Shown: piece by piece, positions 48,594 to 57,991 of the stretch
How the letters are laid out: each line of letters begins with the position of its first letter
Position numbering within the stretch: the first letter of the stretch is position 1
DNA from: Pseudomonas mendocina
GTDB taxonomy: Bacteria; Pseudomonadota; Gammaproteobacteria; Pseudomonadales; Pseudomonadaceae
Assembly: GCF_003008615.1 (NCBI RefSeq)
Contig: NZ_CP027657.1
Coordinates: 620,001 to 684,000 of the forward strand
Reading direction: 5' to 3'
Length of the DNA: 64,000 nt
Notes under the pieces: model-generated
Seen by the model: the letters and a program-made list of their open reading frames with translations, nothing else
Databases searched by the model: none
Told to the model about the DNA's origin: nothing
Position numbers and translations under genes: made by a program

Positions 48594-48617
48594 GGCGCCT
48601 CTGGCGCCTATTTTTTT
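48594..48617 (+). terminator. Second copy of the quiP-side terminator hairpin
   Basis: GGCGCC-TCT-GGCGCC (48594-48608), then TATTTTTTT. The 15-base hairpin and the following TTGCCTG are the same as in the copy at 48479, 115 bases earlier, so the two are a duplication. Confidence 0.75.
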
Positions 48618-48661
48618 GCCTGCGATTTCTCGCCTCGCTCCCCTTCATAGCCGCGCAGCCA

Positions 48662-49354
48662 TCAGGCCAACAAGCTGCGGTCGAAGATAAAGGCGCCTGC
48701 TGCCACTGGCCGATGCTCCAGCAGGTTCTGCGGCCGCCCCATCTTCGGGTAGTTCTTCTCGCCAGTCTCGCTGATCCAGCCTTGCGCCTTCATGCGTTCC
48801 AGTCGCCCGCGCAGCGTGGTGTGCTGTACCGGTTGGCCCAGACAGGCCTGGAACGCGCACAAAGCCTCGGTAACGGTGAAACGCGACGCCAATAGATAAA
48901 GCGGCAGCGAGCTATACACCGACTTGCCCTGCAAGCGCTCGAAAGCCAGGCGAACCAACTGCGCATGATCGAAAGGCAGCGCCTGCTGACCTGTCATCAG
49001 CCCCTGCAGGTCGACGAAACGCAGGTTGTCATCAGGCGGTATCGCGTCCGGCGCCAGCAGTGCCAGATAACAGGTACTGAGCGACCAACCACGCGGATCC
49101 CGGACACCATTGCCCACCGTCGCCACCTGCTCCAGATACTGCGGCTGCAGTTTCGCCTTGTCGGCCAGCGCTCGTGCTGCTGCAGCATCCAGGCTGACGT
49201 CAGCGCAACGACCATTGACCAGCACTCCGGGCAACGCCCATTGACCCGCGAAGGGTTCGCGCCCACGACGTACCAGCAGCACCTGCAGCGCGCCCTCCTC
49301 ACTCAGGCGCAACGCGACGATATCGACCCCCGCCAAAACTTCTGCAGCACTCAT
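48662..49354 (-). CDS. nrtR: NrtR-type regulator of NAD metabolism
   Basis: 230 residues from the ATG at 49354, preceded by GGGAGG. The N-terminal part is a Nudix-related domain (GVDIVALRLSEEGALQVLLV, PFAGQWALPGVLVNG) in which the REUxEE catalytic helix is replaced by AAARALADKAKL, so it should sense rather than hydrolyse. The C-terminal winged helix is TTLRGRLERMKAQGWISE and GRPQNLLEHRP. NrtR proteins repress NAD salvage genes and are released by ADP-ribose. It is divergent from pncA-pncB-nadE over a strong palindrome. Confidence 0.9.
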   Translation of the reverse strand: MSAAEVLAGVDIVALRLSEEGALQVLLVRRGREPFAGQWALPGVLVNGRCADVSLDAAAARALADKAKLQPQYLEQVATVGNGVRDPRGWSLSTCYLALLAPDAIPPDDNLRFVDLQGLMTGQQALPFDHAQLVRLAFERLQGKSVYSSLPLYLLASRFTVTEALCAFQACLGQPVQHTTLRGRLERMKAQGWISETGEKNYPKMGRPQNLLEHRPVAAGAFIFDRSLLA

Positions 49355-49375
49355 CTGTGCCTCCCGGCCTCCATG

Positions 49376-49388
49376 ACATATTTCATCT
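49376..49388. promoter_or_regulatory. Half operator near the nrtR start
   Basis: ACATATTTCATCT repeats exactly the left arm of the palindrome at 49435-49469 (there 49440-49452), 64 bases away, and lies 21 bases upstream of the nrtR start codon. It suits autoregulation by NrtR. Confidence 0.55.
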
Positions 49389-49434
49389 TGAACAATAACC
49401 CAGGTTTTTTCATCTCTGTTCGTGAGGTATCGCT

Positions 49435-49469
49435 TGACTACATATTTCATCTAATGAAATATGTAGTCA
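49435..49469. promoter_or_regulatory. NrtR operator palindrome
   Basis: TGACTACATATTTCAT (49435-49450), CTA, ATGAAATATGTAGTCA (49454-49469): perfect 16-bp arms around a 3-base spacer. It ends 25 bases before the pncA ATG in the nrtR-pncA gap. The site lies where binding would block RNA polymerase. Binding by NrtR is inferred from the gene layout. Confidence 0.8.
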
Positions 49470-49494
49470 CTCCAAACGAGAAAGGAGCCACGCC

Positions 49495-50139
49495 ATGAAG
49501 ATTGCCAGTTTCGATGTCGATGCCCAGAAAGGCTTCACTCCGCTTTGCCCGAACGAGCTTCCGGTACCCGATGGCGACAGCATCGTTCCCGCGCTCAACC
49601 AACTGGCCAGCCGTACTCAACTGCGCATCGGCAGCAAGGATGCCCACAGCCCGAAGGCCGCCTGGGTAGTCGACAATCACGCCGACATGCTGCAGTTCCT
49701 GCCCATGGCCAACGCCGACCTGACCTGGGTCAGCCACTGCGTACCCGGTACAACGGGTTTCGAATTGCTCGACGACCTGCCCGCACCGCTGGATTACGAC
49801 TACTTCGTGTGGAAAGGCGTGGAACCGGATCTGCACCCTTACGGCGCCTGCTATCACGACCTGGCCGAGAAGCGCAGCACGGGCGTGATCGAATTTCTCC
49901 GGCAAAATGGCGTCGACCTGATACTGGTGGGCGGCCTGGCACTGGACTACTGCGTCAAGACCACTGCCCTGCAACTGCGCCGCGCCGGCTTCGAGGTGAT
50001 CGTTCACCTGCCAGCCTGCCGCGCCATCGCCGACGACACCGCCCAGGCAGCCTGTCGCGAGATGCAAGACCGCGGCATTACCCTGACCGCCAGCCTGGAA
50101 CAGCTGGATATGGCCCTGGCCAAGGAGACCCAAGGATGA
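49495..50139 (+). CDS. pncA: Nicotinamidase (PncA-type cysteine hydrolase)
   Basis: 214 residues with AAAGGAG before the ATG. The catalytic triad candidates are Asp10 in FDVDAQKGF, Lys in [10 protein letters not shown], and the nucleophile Cys in [15 protein letters not shown]. The metal-binding region is [11 protein letters not shown]. It hydrolyses nicotinamide to nicotinate and ammonia. The gene ends in ATGA shared with pncB, and with pncB and nadE it forms the NAD salvage operon. Isochorismatase-like relatives are the alternative, but the context decides. Confidence 0.9.
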   Translation: MKIASFDVDAQKGFTPLCPNELPVPDGDSIVPALNQLASRTQLRIGSKDAHSPKAAWVVDNHADMLQFLPMANADLTWVSHCVPGTTGFELLDDLPAPLDYDYFVWKGVEPDLHPYGACYHDLAEKRSTGVIEFLRQNGVDLILVGGLALDYCVKTTALQLRRAGFEVIVHLPACRAIADDTAQAACREMQDRGITLTASLEQLDMALAKETQG

Positions 50140-51335
50140 GCAACAGCATCTTCGCCGACCGCATCGTGCAGAACCTGCTCGATACCGATTTCTACAAGCT
50201 GACCATGATGCAGGCGGTGCTGCACAACTACCCCAACGCCGAAGTCGAATGGGAGTTCCGCTGCCGCAACGCCGAGGATCTGACGCCTTACCTGGCCGAA
50301 ATTCGCTACCAGATCGAGCGCCTGAGCGAGTTGAGCCTGACCGTCGACCAACTCGCCTTCCTCGAGCGAATTCCGTTCATCAAGCCGGACTTCATCCGTT
50401 TCCTCAGCCTGTTCCGCTTCAACATGCGCTATGTGCACACCAGCATCGAAGACGGCCAGCTGAATATCCGCCTACGTGGCCCCTGGTTGCACGTGATCCT
50501 CTTCGAAGTCCCGCTGCTGGCCATCATCAGCGAGGTGCGCAACCGTTACCGCTATCGCGAAGTGCTGCTGGAGCAGGCTGCCGAGCGCCTGTACGAGAAG
50601 CTCGACTGGCTACGCGCCGAAGCCACTGACGACGAGCTGGCCGGTTTCCAATTGGCGGATTTCGGCACCCGCCGGCGCTTTTCCTATCGGGTTCAGGAGC
50701 AGGCCGTACGCATCCTCAAGCGCGACTTCCCAGGGCGCTTCGTCGGCACCAGCAATGTGCACCTGGCCCGTGAATTCGAACTCAAGCCGATCGGCACCAT
50801 GGCCCACGAATGGCTGATGGCCCATCAGCAACTCGGCCCGAGGCTGATCGACAGCCAGATCGCCGCGCTGGACTGCTGGGTACGCGAGTACCGTGGCCAA
50901 CTGGGGATCGCCCTCACCGACTGCATCACCATGGATGCCTTCCTGGGTGATTTCGATCTGTACTTCGCCAAGCTGTTCGATGGCCTGCGCCACGATTCGG
51001 GCGACCCGCTGGTCTGGGCAGAAAAAGCCATCGCCCACTACGAGAAGCTGGGCATCGACCCCATGAGCAAGACCCTGGTGTTCTCCGACGGCCTCGATCT
51101 GCAGAAGTCGCTACAGCTCTATCGTGCACTTTCCGGGCGAATCCACGTAAGCTTCGGCATTGGCACCAACCTGACCTGCGACATCCCTGGCGTCGAACCG
51201 ATGAACATCGTGATCAAGATGATCGCCTGCAACGGCCAACCCGTAGCGAAGATCTCCGACACGCCGGGCAAGACCCAGTGCCGCGACGAGAACTTCGTCA
51301 GCTACCTGAAACACGTCTTTCGCGTCACCCAGTGA
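50136..51335 (+). CDS. pncB: Nicotinate phosphoribosyltransferase
   Basis: 399 residues from the ATG at 50136, sharing ATGA with pnc[21 protein letters not shown] opens the protein, [10 protein letters not shown] lies near residue 175, [13 protein letters not shown] carries the activating His, and the phosphoribosyl site is [17 protein letters not shown]. It makes nicotinate mononucleotide from nicotinate, PRPP and ATP. The nadE gene starts 11 bases downstream. Confidence 0.96.
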   Translation: MSNSIFADRIVQNLLDTDFYKLTMMQAVLHNYPNAEVEWEFRCRNAEDLTPYLAEIRYQIERLSELSLTVDQLAFLERIPFIKPDFIRFLSLFRFNMRYVHTSIEDGQLNIRLRGPWLHVILFEVPLLAIISEVRNRYRYREVLLEQAAERLYEKLDWLRAEATDDELAGFQLADFGTRRRFSYRVQEQAVRILKRDFPGRFVGTSNVHLAREFELKPIGTMAHEWLMAHQQLGPRLIDSQIAALDCWVREYRGQLGIALTDCITMDAFLGDFDLYFAKLFDGLRHDSGDPLVWAEKAIAHYEKLGIDPMSKTLVFSDGLDLQKSLQLYRALSGRIHVSFGIGTNLTCDIPGVEPMNIVIKMIACNGQPVAKISDTPGKTQCRDENFVSYLKHVFRVTQ

Positions 51336-51346
51336 GGACTCCAGAC

Positions 51347-52174
51347 ATGAGCAACCGCCAAGCCGAAATCGCCGCCGCCCTCGACGTGGTGCCGCCTTTC
51401 GCCGATGAAGCTGCCCTGGTGGCGGAAATCGAACGACGTAAGACCTTCATCAAGAACACCCTCAAGCAATCCGGCCTGAAAGTGCTGGTGCTGGGTATCA
51501 GCGGTGGCGTGGACTCCACCACCGCTGGGCGCCTGGCTCAGTTGTCGGTCGAGGAGCTGCGCGCCGAAACCGGCGACCAGGGCTACCGCTTCATCGCCGT
51601 GCGCCTGCCGCACAACGCGCAGCACGATGAACACGACGCGCAGGATTCGCTGAAATTCATTCGCGCCGACGAGAACGACACCGTCAACATCGCCGGCAGC
51701 GTCAATGGTCTGGGCGAACAGGTCACGCACCTGCAAAAGCTCAGCGATGCGCGCCGTGACTTCGTGGTCGGCAACATCAAGGCACGCATCCGCATGGTCG
51801 CGCAGTTCGCCATCGCCAACGCCAATAACGGCCTGGTGATCGGCACCGACCATGCTGCCGAAGCGGTGATGGGCTTCTTCACCAAGTTCGGTGACGGCGC
51901 CTGCGACCTCGCCCCGCTCTCCGGCCTGGTAAAGAACCAGGTTCGCGCCATCGCCAAACACCTCGGCGCGCCACAGCATCTGGTGCAGAAGACGCCGACC
52001 GCCGACCTGGAAGAATTGCGCCCCGGCAAGCCGGACGAGGAAGCGCATGGCGTGACCTACGCCGAAATCGATGCCTTCCTACATGGCGAGAAGGTCAGTG
52101 ACGAGGCCTACGCCACCATCGTGCGCACCTATGACGCCACTCGCCACAAACGCGAACTGCCGCTGGTTCCTTGA
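51347..52174 (+). CDS. nadE: Ammonia-dependent NAD synthetase
   Basis: 275 residues, the usual length of the short ammonia-type enzyme, with AGGACT before the ATG at 51347. The PP-loop is [20 protein letters not shown], and [19 protein letters not shown] and [19 protein letters not shown] are family signatures. It amidates nicotinate adenine dinucleotide to NAD. No glutaminase domain is attached, so ammonia is used directly. It is the last gene of the operon. A nicotinate mononucleotide adenylyltransferase gene is not in this operon. Confidence 0.96.
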   Translation: MSNRQAEIAAALDVVPPFADEAALVAEIERRKTFIKNTLKQSGLKVLVLGISGGVDSTTAGRLAQLSVEELRAETGDQGYRFIAVRLPHNAQHDEHDAQDSLKFIRADENDTVNIAGSVNGLGEQVTHLQKLSDARRDFVVGNIKARIRMVAQFAIANANNGLVIGTDHAAEAVMGFFTKFGDGACDLAPLSGLVKNQVRAIAKHLGAPQHLVQKTPTADLEELRPGKPDEEAHGVTYAEIDAFLHGEKVSDEAYATIVRTYDATRHKRELPLVP

Positions 52175-52216
52175 AGCGGATAGCCATGCGCACTCAGGTG
52201 TGCATGGCGTCGGTCG

Positions 52217-52609
52217 TCAAGCCGGGCGCGACGGCGACAACAGTTCGATCTTGTAGCCGTCCGGGTCTTCGACGAAGGCCAGCACCCGCGTGCCGTGCTT
52301 CATCGGCCCAGGCTCGCGGGTGATCTTGCCGCCCCGGCTGCGGATATCGGCACATGCTTTGTGAACATCCTCCACCTCCAGCGCAATGTGCCCATAGCCA
52401 GTGCCCAGCTCATAGCTCTGCACGCCCCAGTTATGGGTCAGTTCGATCACGCTGTTGTGCGCTTCGTCGCCGTAGCCGACGAACGCGAGGGTGAACTGAC
52501 CATCCGGATAGTCCTTGCGCCGCAGCAGGGTCATGCCCAGCACTTCGGTGTAGAAGGCGATGGATCTGTCCAGATCGCCGACGCGCAGCATGGTATGCAG
52601 CAGTCTCAT
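52217..52609 (-). CDS. gloA: Lactoylglutathione lyase (glyoxalase I)
   Basis: 130 residues from the ATG at 52609, with GAGGAG upstream. The four metal ligands of the E. coli-type Ni enzyme are in place: His5 (LLHTMLRV), Glu56 (VIELTHN), His74 (GYGHIALEV) and Glu122 (YKIELLSP). It makes S-lactoylglutathione from the methylglyoxal-glutathione adduct. The short form lacks the extra loops of Zn-type enzymes. It follows argG on the same strand with a hairpin between. Confidence 0.95.
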   Translation of the reverse strand: MRLLHTMLRVGDLDRSIAFYTEVLGMTLLRRKDYPDGQFTLAFVGYGDEAHNSVIELTHNWGVQSYELGTGYGHIALEVEDVHKACADIRSRGGKITREPGPMKHGTRVLAFVEDPDGYKIELLSPSRPA

Positions 52610-52653
52610 GAAGATTCTCCTCACCGGCTCGGTATTTTCATGGGCCATGAACG

Positions 52654-52682
52654 ACGAACCCCGGCACATGGCCGGGGTTCGT
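52654..52682 (-). terminator. Hairpin after argG
   Basis: ACGAACCCCGGC (52654-52665), loop ACATG, GCCGGGGTTCGT (52671-52682), perfect 12-bp stem, 22 bases after the argG stop on the minus strand. The T run is weak (CGTTCA), so it may be an incomplete terminator with read-through to gloA. Confidence 0.65.
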
Positions 52683-52703
52683 TGACATGCAGCAGGCAGT
52701 CTA

Positions 52704-53921
52704 TCAGACCAGCTTGCGGCCCTTGCCGGCAGCGATGCGCATGCGCAGGGCATTGAGCTTGATGAAGCCCGCCGCGTCCTGCTGGTTGTAGGCGCCGCCA
52801 TCTTCCTCGAAGGTCGCGATGTTGGCGTCGAACAGCGAGTCGTCGGACTTGCGGCCGGTGACGATAACGTTGCCCTTGTACAGTTTCAGGCGTACCACAC
52901 CGTTCACGTTGGCCTGGGAGGCGTCGATCATCTGCTGCAGCATCAGACGCTCCGGGCTCCACCAGAAACCGTTGTAGATCAGGCTGGCGTATTTCGGCAT
53001 CAGCTCGTCTTTCAGGTGAGCCACTTCGCGATCCAGGGTGATCGACTCGATGGCTCGGTGAGCCTTGAGCATGATGGTACCGCCGGGGGTTTCGTAGCAG
53101 CCGCGGGACTTCATGCCGACGAAACGGTTCTCGACGATGTCCAGACGGCCGATGCCGTTCTCGCCGCCGATGCGGTTCAGCTCGGCCAGCACGGTGGCTG
53201 GGCTCAATTCCTTGCCGTCAATGGCGACGATGTCACCAGCACGGTAGGTCAGCTCGATGTAGGTCGGAGTATCAGGCGCCGCTTCCGGCGACTTAGTCCA
53301 ACGCCACATGTCTTCTTCGTGCTCGGTCCAGGTGTCTTCCAGCACGCCGCCTTCATAGGAGATGTGCAGCAGGTTGGCATCCATGGAGTACGGCGACTTC
53401 TTCTTGCCGTGACGCTCGATCGGGATGGCGTGCTTCTCGGCGTAGTCCATCAGCTTCTCGCGCGACAACAGATCCCACTCGCGCCACGGAGCGATGACCT
53501 TCACGCCCGGCTTCAGTGCATAGGCACCCAGCTCGAAACGCACCTGGTCGTTACCCTTGCCGGTGGCGCCGTGGGAAATGGCGTCGGCGCCAGTCTCATT
53601 GGCGATTTCGATCAGGCGCTTGGCGATCAGCGGACGGGCGATGGAGGTACCCAGCAGGTACTCGCCTTCATAGACGGTGTTGGCGCGGAACATCGGGTAG
53701 ACGAAATCACGCACGAATTCTTCGCGCAGGTCGTCGATGTAGATTTCCTTGACGCCCATGGCCTGAGCCTTGGCGCGGGCCGGCTCGACCTCCTCGCCCT
53801 GACCGAGGTCAGCGGTGAAGGTCACCACCTCACAGTTATAGGTATCTTGCAGCCACTTGAGGATCACCGAGGTGTCCAGGCCACCGGAATAGGCCAGAAC
53901 TACCTTTTTGACGTCCGCCAT
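52704..53921 (-). CDS. argG: Argininosuccinate synthase
   Basis: 405 residues. [19 protein letters not shown] is the N-type PP-loop; [18 protein letters not shown] is the citrulline and aspartate site; [20 protein letters not shown] and [11 protein letters not shown] follow. It joins citrulline and aspartate with ATP in arginine synthesis. It is preceded by motY on the same strand, 117 bases upstream, so it probably has its own promoter. Confidence 0.97.
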   Translation of the reverse strand: MADVKKVVLAYSGGLDTSVILKWLQDTYNCEVVTFTADLGQGEEVEPARAKAQAMGVKEIYIDDLREEFVRDFVYPMFRANTVYEGEYLLGTSIARPLIAKRLIEIANETGADAISHGATGKGNDQVRFELGAYALKPGVKVIAPWREWDLLSREKLMDYAEKHAIPIERHGKKKSPYSMDANLLHISYEGGVLEDTWTEHEEDMWRWTKSPEAAPDTPTYIELTYRAGDIVAIDGKELSPATVLAELNRIGGENGIGRLDIVENRFVGMKSRGCYETPGGTIMLKAHRAIESITLDREVAHLKDELMPKYASLIYNGFWWSPERLMLQQMIDASQANVNGVVRLKLYKGNVIVTGRKSDDSLFDANIATFEEDGGAYNQQDAAGFIKLNALRMRIAAGKGRKLV

Positions 53922-54038
53922 GCCATCACTCCACGGGTTGTACGGTAAAACCGGTGATTCTACTGACCCTGCGGGCCAATTTACAGGGGCGCGACAGCTA
54001 GTGACGACGAAGCGACGACAAGAATGGCGTTTTCTGTC

Positions 54039-54986
54039 TCAGGAGGGGGTACTTCCAGCCGGGTCGACCGGTGTACTCGGTGGTGCCGCCTGCGGGGCGC
54101 TCTGTGGCGGAGCCTCGGGGGCTGGCACACGTTCCAGGCGCAAGGTGGCCCGGCGGTTCTTGGCTCGATTGGCTTCGCTGTTGTTCGGCGCCAGCGGGTA
54201 ACGCTCACCATGGAAGCGCATGGTGATCTGCTCGACCGGCACACCACCGGCCACCAGATACTCCTGCACGGCCAATGCCCGGCGGCGCGACAAATCGCGG
54301 TTGGTCAGGCGATTGCCGCTGTTGTCGGCATGCCCGTCGATCTGGAAGCTGTTGATGGTCGGGTCAGCCTTGACGAAGTCGATAATGATATCGAGCTTGG
54401 CCTTGGCCATCGGATCGAGATCGATGCCGCCACCTGGAAAGCCGATCTGCGCCTGACGAATCTGGTCGAAATTGACTGGCAGCAGGTTGGCGGTACAGGC
54501 CTGGTAATCGTCATAGGCCTTGTGAAACTTCACCGGTAGCAGGCGCACTTCCAGGTTGTCGCCGCCGTTCAGCGTGCGGTGGCGCACCAGCGGACTGCGG
54601 CCTTCGAGCAGGCCGGTGAGCAAACGCGCGCCCTGCTCCTGCGAACTGTTGAACGGCACCTCGCCATTGCCGACGCTGACCACACCCAGGTTGATATCGC
54701 CACGCCCCGGCTGCCAGGGCGCTGCAGCTGCCAGCAACGTGGCAGAACCGGCCCCCATCCAGCGCTCGCGCGCCTTGAGACGGAAGGTGACCTGCTCGCC
54801 AGCTCGGCGCACGAACTCGCCGCTGCCGAAGTTGCTGATCGGCTGAGTGAGCCGGCACTCGAACTTGTCCCCCTCGACCTTCCACTCCACGCTCTCCAGA
54901 CGCGTCTGGAAGCTGATGGCGTGTGCCGGCAGACACAGGGCCAGGCCGGCCAGCAGGCTGGGAAGGAGGAGATGAGGCTGGCGCAC
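54039..54986 (-). CDS. motY: MotY, flagellar T-ring protein
   Basis: 315 residues from the GTG at 54986, six bases after GGAG; another GTG at 54998 sits on the edge of that site. The signal peptide ends CLPAHA. The N-terminal MotY domain starts ISFQTRLESVEWKVEGDKFE and includes SNFGSGEFVRRAGEQVTFRL. The C-terminal OmpA domain binds the wall (FQIDGHADNSGNRLTNRDLS, LAPNNSEANRAKNRRATLRL), and an ending PPQSAPQAAPPSTP tail is disordered. MotY anchors the stator ring around the basal body. It is apart from any motAB or flagellar gene here. Confidence 0.92.
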   Translation of the reverse strand: MRQPHLLLPSLLAGLALCLPAHAISFQTRLESVEWKVEGDKFECRLTQPISNFGSGEFVRRAGEQVTFRLKARERWMGAGSATLLAAAAPWQPGRGDINLGVVSVGNGEVPFNSSQEQGARLLTGLLEGRSPLVRHRTLNGGDNLEVRLLPVKFHKAYDDYQACTANLLPVNFDQIRQAQIGFPGGGIDLDPMAKAKLDIIIDFVKADPTINSFQIDGHADNSGNRLTNRDLSRRRALAVQEYLVAGGVPVEQITMRFHGERYPLAPNNSEANRAKNRRATLRLERVPAPEAPPQSAPQAAPPSTPVDPAGSTPS

Positions 54987-55304
54987 GACGGGCTCCACGA
55001 AAACGCTGTTCTTTCTAGGTATCGGTGGCTTCCGGAAAAACTGTAGGGCGAGCGTCGGTACATCAGCAGGATTTGTTGTGTGTCACTGGCTGCCCATGGT
55101 GTTACTCGACCGTGCCACCACACCTGCGCGGCCCTGTAGTTCGCAGGATGGTCTTCGCGACACCACCCCGCAGTCAGACGAGGCAGAAGCGAATCGCCGC
55201 GCTGGCGCACGCCGGCCTGGGTGCTCGAATCTCGCAGCCTGCAGCGCATTTTCCGCCGGTTTCCGGTAGCATTCGCAGCCTGATTTGCCCGCCTGGAACT
55301 CCCC
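54987..55304. promoter_or_regulatory. Divergent region between motY and pyrC
   Basis: 318 bases. No gene is convincing. A fragment CTGTAGGGCGAGCGTCGG at about 55041 resembles the start of the GTAGGG repeat, but no right arm is present. It should hold promoters for both genes; I could not place them. Confidence 0.35.
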
Positions 55305-56351
55305 ATGTCCGACCGACTGACCCTACTGCGCCCCGACGATTGGCACATTCACCTGCGCGACGGCGCGGTGCTGCCGCACACCGTCGGCGATGCCGCCCGC
55401 ACCTTCGCTCGCGCGATCATCATGCCCAACCTGGTACCGCCGGTACGTAACGCCGAAGAGGCTGACGCCTATCGCCAGCGCATTCTCGCCGCCCGCCCGG
55501 CCGGCAGTCGCTTCGAGCCACTGATGGTGCTCTACCTCACCGACAAGACCACCGCCGAAGACGTGCGTAACGCCAAGGCCAGTGGTTTCGTGCATGCGGC
55601 CAAGCTCTACCCGGCTGGCGCCACCACCAACTCGGACTCCGGCGTCACCAGCATCGACAAGATCTTCCCAGCCCTCGAGGCCATGGCCGAAGTGGGCATG
55701 CTGCTGCTGATTCACGGCGAAGTCACGCGCACTGAAATCGACGTGTTCGACCGCGAAAAGACCTTCATCGACGAGCATCTGGTGCGCGTGGTCGAGCGCT
55801 TCCCGACGCTGAAGGTGGTCTTCGAACACATCACCACCCGCGATGCCGTGCAGTTCGTGCAGAGCCGCCCGAACAACCTCGGCGCCACCATCACCGCCCA
55901 TCACCTGCTGTACAACCGCAACCACATGCTGGTCGGCGGTATTCGTCCGCACTTCTATTGCCTGCCGATCCTCAAGCGCAACGTGCACCAGGAAGCCCTG
56001 CTCGACGCAGCCGCAAGCGGTGACAGCCGCTTCTTCCTCGGCACCGACTCGGCACCGCACGCCCAGCATGCCAAGGAAGCCGCCTGCGGCTGCGCCGGCT
56101 GCTACACCGCTTATGCCGCCATCGAGCTGTATGCCGAAGCCTTCGAACAGCGCAATGCGCTGGACAAGCTGGAAGCCTTCGCCAGCCACCACGGCCCGGA
56201 CTTCTACGGCCTGCCACGCAACACCGACAGCATCACCCTGGTGCGCGAAGAGTGGGTCGTACCGGCCACCCTGCCCCTGGGCGAGAACAGTGTGGTGCCG
56301 CTGCGCGCCGGTGAAACCCTACGCTGGAAGCTGCTGGAGGGCCAGGCGTGA
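55305..56351 (+). CDS. pyrC: Dihydroorotase
   Basis: 348 residues, PyrC type I (E. coli-like) length. The first metal motif is [14 protein letters not shown], the carboxylated Lys is in [15 protein letters not shown], and [16 protein letters not shown] and [16 protein letters not shown] are the other metal or substrate sites. It closes carbamoyl aspartate to dihydroorotate in pyrimidine synthesis. GGAA precedes the ATG, and the gene overlaps rnt by 4 bases. Confidence 0.97.
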   Translation: MSDRLTLLRPDDWHIHLRDGAVLPHTVGDAARTFARAIIMPNLVPPVRNAEEADAYRQRILAARPAGSRFEPLMVLYLTDKTTAEDVRNAKASGFVHAAKLYPAGATTNSDSGVTSIDKIFPALEAMAEVGMLLLIHGEVTRTEIDVFDREKTFIDEHLVRVVERFPTLKVVFEHITTRDAVQFVQSRPNNLGATITAHHLLYNRNHMLVGGIRPHFYCLPILKRNVHQEALLDAAASGDSRFFLGTDSAPHAQHAKEAACGCAGCYTAYAAIELYAEAFEQRNALDKLEAFASHHGPDFYGLPRNTDSITLVREEWVVPATLPLGENSVVPLRAGETLRWKLLEGQA

Positions 56352-57022
56352 GCGAAGACAACTACGAAGACGAACTGGAAGCCAGCCTGCCGTCCGGCCC
56401 ACGCACACCAATGGCCGCGCGCTTCCGTGGCTACCTGCCAGTCGTGGTGGATGTGGAGACCGGCGGCTTCAACAGCGCCACCGATGCGCTGCTGGAAATC
56501 GCCGCGACCACCATCGCCATGGATGAAGGCGGCTTCCTCTATCCGGATCACACCCACTTCTTCCGCATCGAACCGTTCGAAGGCGCCAACATCGAACAAG
56601 CCGCGCTGGAATTCACCGGCATCAAGCTCGATCACCCGCTGCGCATGGCGGTAAGCGAAGAGCATGCCCTGGGCGAAATCTTCAAGGGCCTGCGCAAGTC
56701 GATCAAATCGGCGGGTTGCAAGCGCGCCATCCTGGTCGGCCATAACAGCAGCTTCGACCTGGGCTTCCTCAATGCGGCGGTGGCGCGCTGCGGCATCAAG
56801 CGCAATCCGTTCCACCCCTTCTCCAGCTTCGACACCGCGACCCTAGCGGGCCTCGCTTACGGCCAGACCGTGCTGGCCAAGGCCTGCCAGACCGCCGGCA
56901 TCGAGTTCGACGGCAAGGAAGCGCACTCGGCCCGCTACGACACCGAGAAAACTGCCGAACTGTTCTGCGGCATCGTCAATCGCTGGAAAGAAATGGGTGG
57001 CTGGGACGAGTTCGACCAGTAG
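56348..57022 (+). CDS. rnt: Ribonuclease T
   Basis: 224 residues. It is a DEDDh exonuclease: Asp and Glu in [11 protein letters not shown], Asp in [13 protein letters not shown], and the catalytic His and Asp in [14 protein letters not shown]. It trims 3' ends of tRNA and other stable RNAs as a dimer. The start overlaps the pyrC stop (GTGA). Confidence 0.96.
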   Translation: MSEDNYEDELEASLPSGPRTPMAARFRGYLPVVVDVETGGFNSATDALLEIAATTIAMDEGGFLYPDHTHFFRIEPFEGANIEQAALEFTGIKLDHPLRMAVSEEHALGEIFKGLRKSIKSAGCKRAILVGHNSSFDLGFLNAAVARCGIKRNPFHPFSSFDTATLAGLAYGQTVLAKACQTAGIEFDGKEAHSARYDTEKTAELFCGIVNRWKEMGGWDEFDQ

Positions 57023-57046
57023 GCCTTACGCCTGACCCGAAGCATG

Positions 57047-57072
57047 AAAAACCGGCCTTGCGCCGGTTTTTT
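57047..57072 (+). terminator. Terminator of the pyrC-rnt operon
   Basis: AAAAACCGGC (57047-57056), loop CTTGC, GCCGGTTTTT (57062-57071). It lies 24 bases after the rnt stop. Confidence 0.95.
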
Positions 57073-57137
57073 CATGGCTACGGCAATCCGCTCAGGAACC
57101 GTTCGTCAGCCAATGCGAGTGTTCCCAACAGATCTTT

Positions 57138-57160
57138 GACAAGCATTCTCATTAACATTA
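57138..57160. promoter_or_regulatory. Fur-box-like site upstream of bfd
   Basis: The sequence GACAAGCATTCTCATTAACATTA contains ATTCTCATT, a common part of Fur boxes; read on the other strand it is AATGAGAATGC. It lies 44-66 bases upstream of the bfd ATG, where Fe-Fur would repress. It is a partial match to the 19-bp consensus. Confidence 0.5.
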
Positions 57161-57203
57161 GTATCCTTCGCATCGAACAGAACAACCAAGACGAGCCTTG
57201 CTT

Positions 57204-57422
57204 ATGTACGTCTGCCTCTGTGAAGGTGTTACCGATACTCAGATCCGCGACGCGGTCTACGAGGGCTGCTGCAGCTACCGCGAAGTCCGTGGTACGCTCG
57301 GCATCGCCAGCCAATGTGGCAAATGCGCCTGCCTGGCCAAACAAGTGGTACGTGAAACCATCGCCGAAGTTCAGAGTAGCCAAGCAGCACTGGCCTACCC
57401 TGCCGGGTTCGTCGCCGCCTGA
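57204..57422 (+). CDS. bfd: Bacterioferritin-associated ferredoxin
   Basis: 72 residues from the ATG at 57204. The [2Fe-2S] cysteines are Cys4, Cys6 (MYVCLCEGVTD), Cys38 and Cys41 (SQCGKCACLAKQVV), the CxC-x31-CxxC pattern of Bfd. It binds bacterioferritin and reduces its core so iron is released. It is usually made under iron shortage, and a Fur-box-like site lies upstream. No bfr gene is next to it. Confidence 0.96.
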   Translation: MYVCLCEGVTDTQIRDAVYEGCCSYREVRGTLGIASQCGKCACLAKQVVRETIAEVQSSQAALAYPAGFVAA

Positions 57423-57444
57423 ATCGAGACCTAGACCTCGACAT

Positions 57445-57476
57445 AAAAAAACCGGATCCCATGATCCGGTTTTTTA
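57445..57476 (+). terminator. bfd terminator
   Basis: ACCGGATC (57451-57458), loop CCAT, GATCCGGT (57463-57470), flanked by an A run and a T run, so it could work in both directions. Confidence 0.95.
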
Positions 57477-57533
57477 TGCCCGCCGTTCAGCTGATCTCCC
57501 AGAGGCCTTCGCCTGCCAAGAAGACCTGCCAGG

Positions 57534-57902
57534 CTAGAGACCATCGCTCTTCAGATGCTCCAGATTGACCGCCTCACCGGGCTTGGCGTGCAGCTTGGCG
57601 CGAATATCCTCGAAAATGGCGTCGTATTCCTGATGCGCCCGCATGATCGGGCTGGCATTGGGATGCAGGCCATGCTTGGCCACCAAACGAGAAATCACAC
57701 TGGCGAAATTGAAGGCGGTATCGCGGTGCATCTCGAATACCTCCTCGAAGTGCTGGCCATCGATCTCGCCGACCAGGCGCCCATGTAACATGGCGCCCTC
57801 CTGCGGATCCTGACGAACCTCATAGTAAAAGTCGATGCTGTATCCGGGTTGGCCATTCTCTCCGGGTAGGTTGCTGCGATGCAGGTGTCCAGGTTCGAAC
57901 AT
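57534..57902 (-). CDS. DUF5064 family protein
   Basis: 122 residues with AAAGGAG before the ATG. A small soluble protein beginning MFEPGHLHRSNLPG, with YSIDFYYEVRQDPQEGAMLH and FNFASVISRLVAKHGLHPNA. It resembles the DUF5064 family, which I know only from Pseudomonas and close relatives. No signal, no membrane segment, no metal motif. Convergent with bfd and transcribed apart from the next gene. Function unknown. Confidence 0.75.
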   Translation of the reverse strand: MFEPGHLHRSNLPGENGQPGYSIDFYYEVRQDPQEGAMLHGRLVGEIDGQHFEEVFEMHRDTAFNFASVISRLVAKHGLHPNASPIMRAHQEYDAIFEDIRAKLHAKPGEAVNLEHLKSDGL

Positions 57903-57991
57903 GATTCAACTCCTTTGACGTGATGCATGAGCTCCCGGCAGGAGCGCCCAGACAGTCTAGACCGTGATTCACGCCCCTGCCGCGCACCACC

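Noticed and set aside
54987..55304. Possible extra GTAGGG repeat at about 55041
   Set aside because: Only the first few bases agree and the opposite arm is missing.
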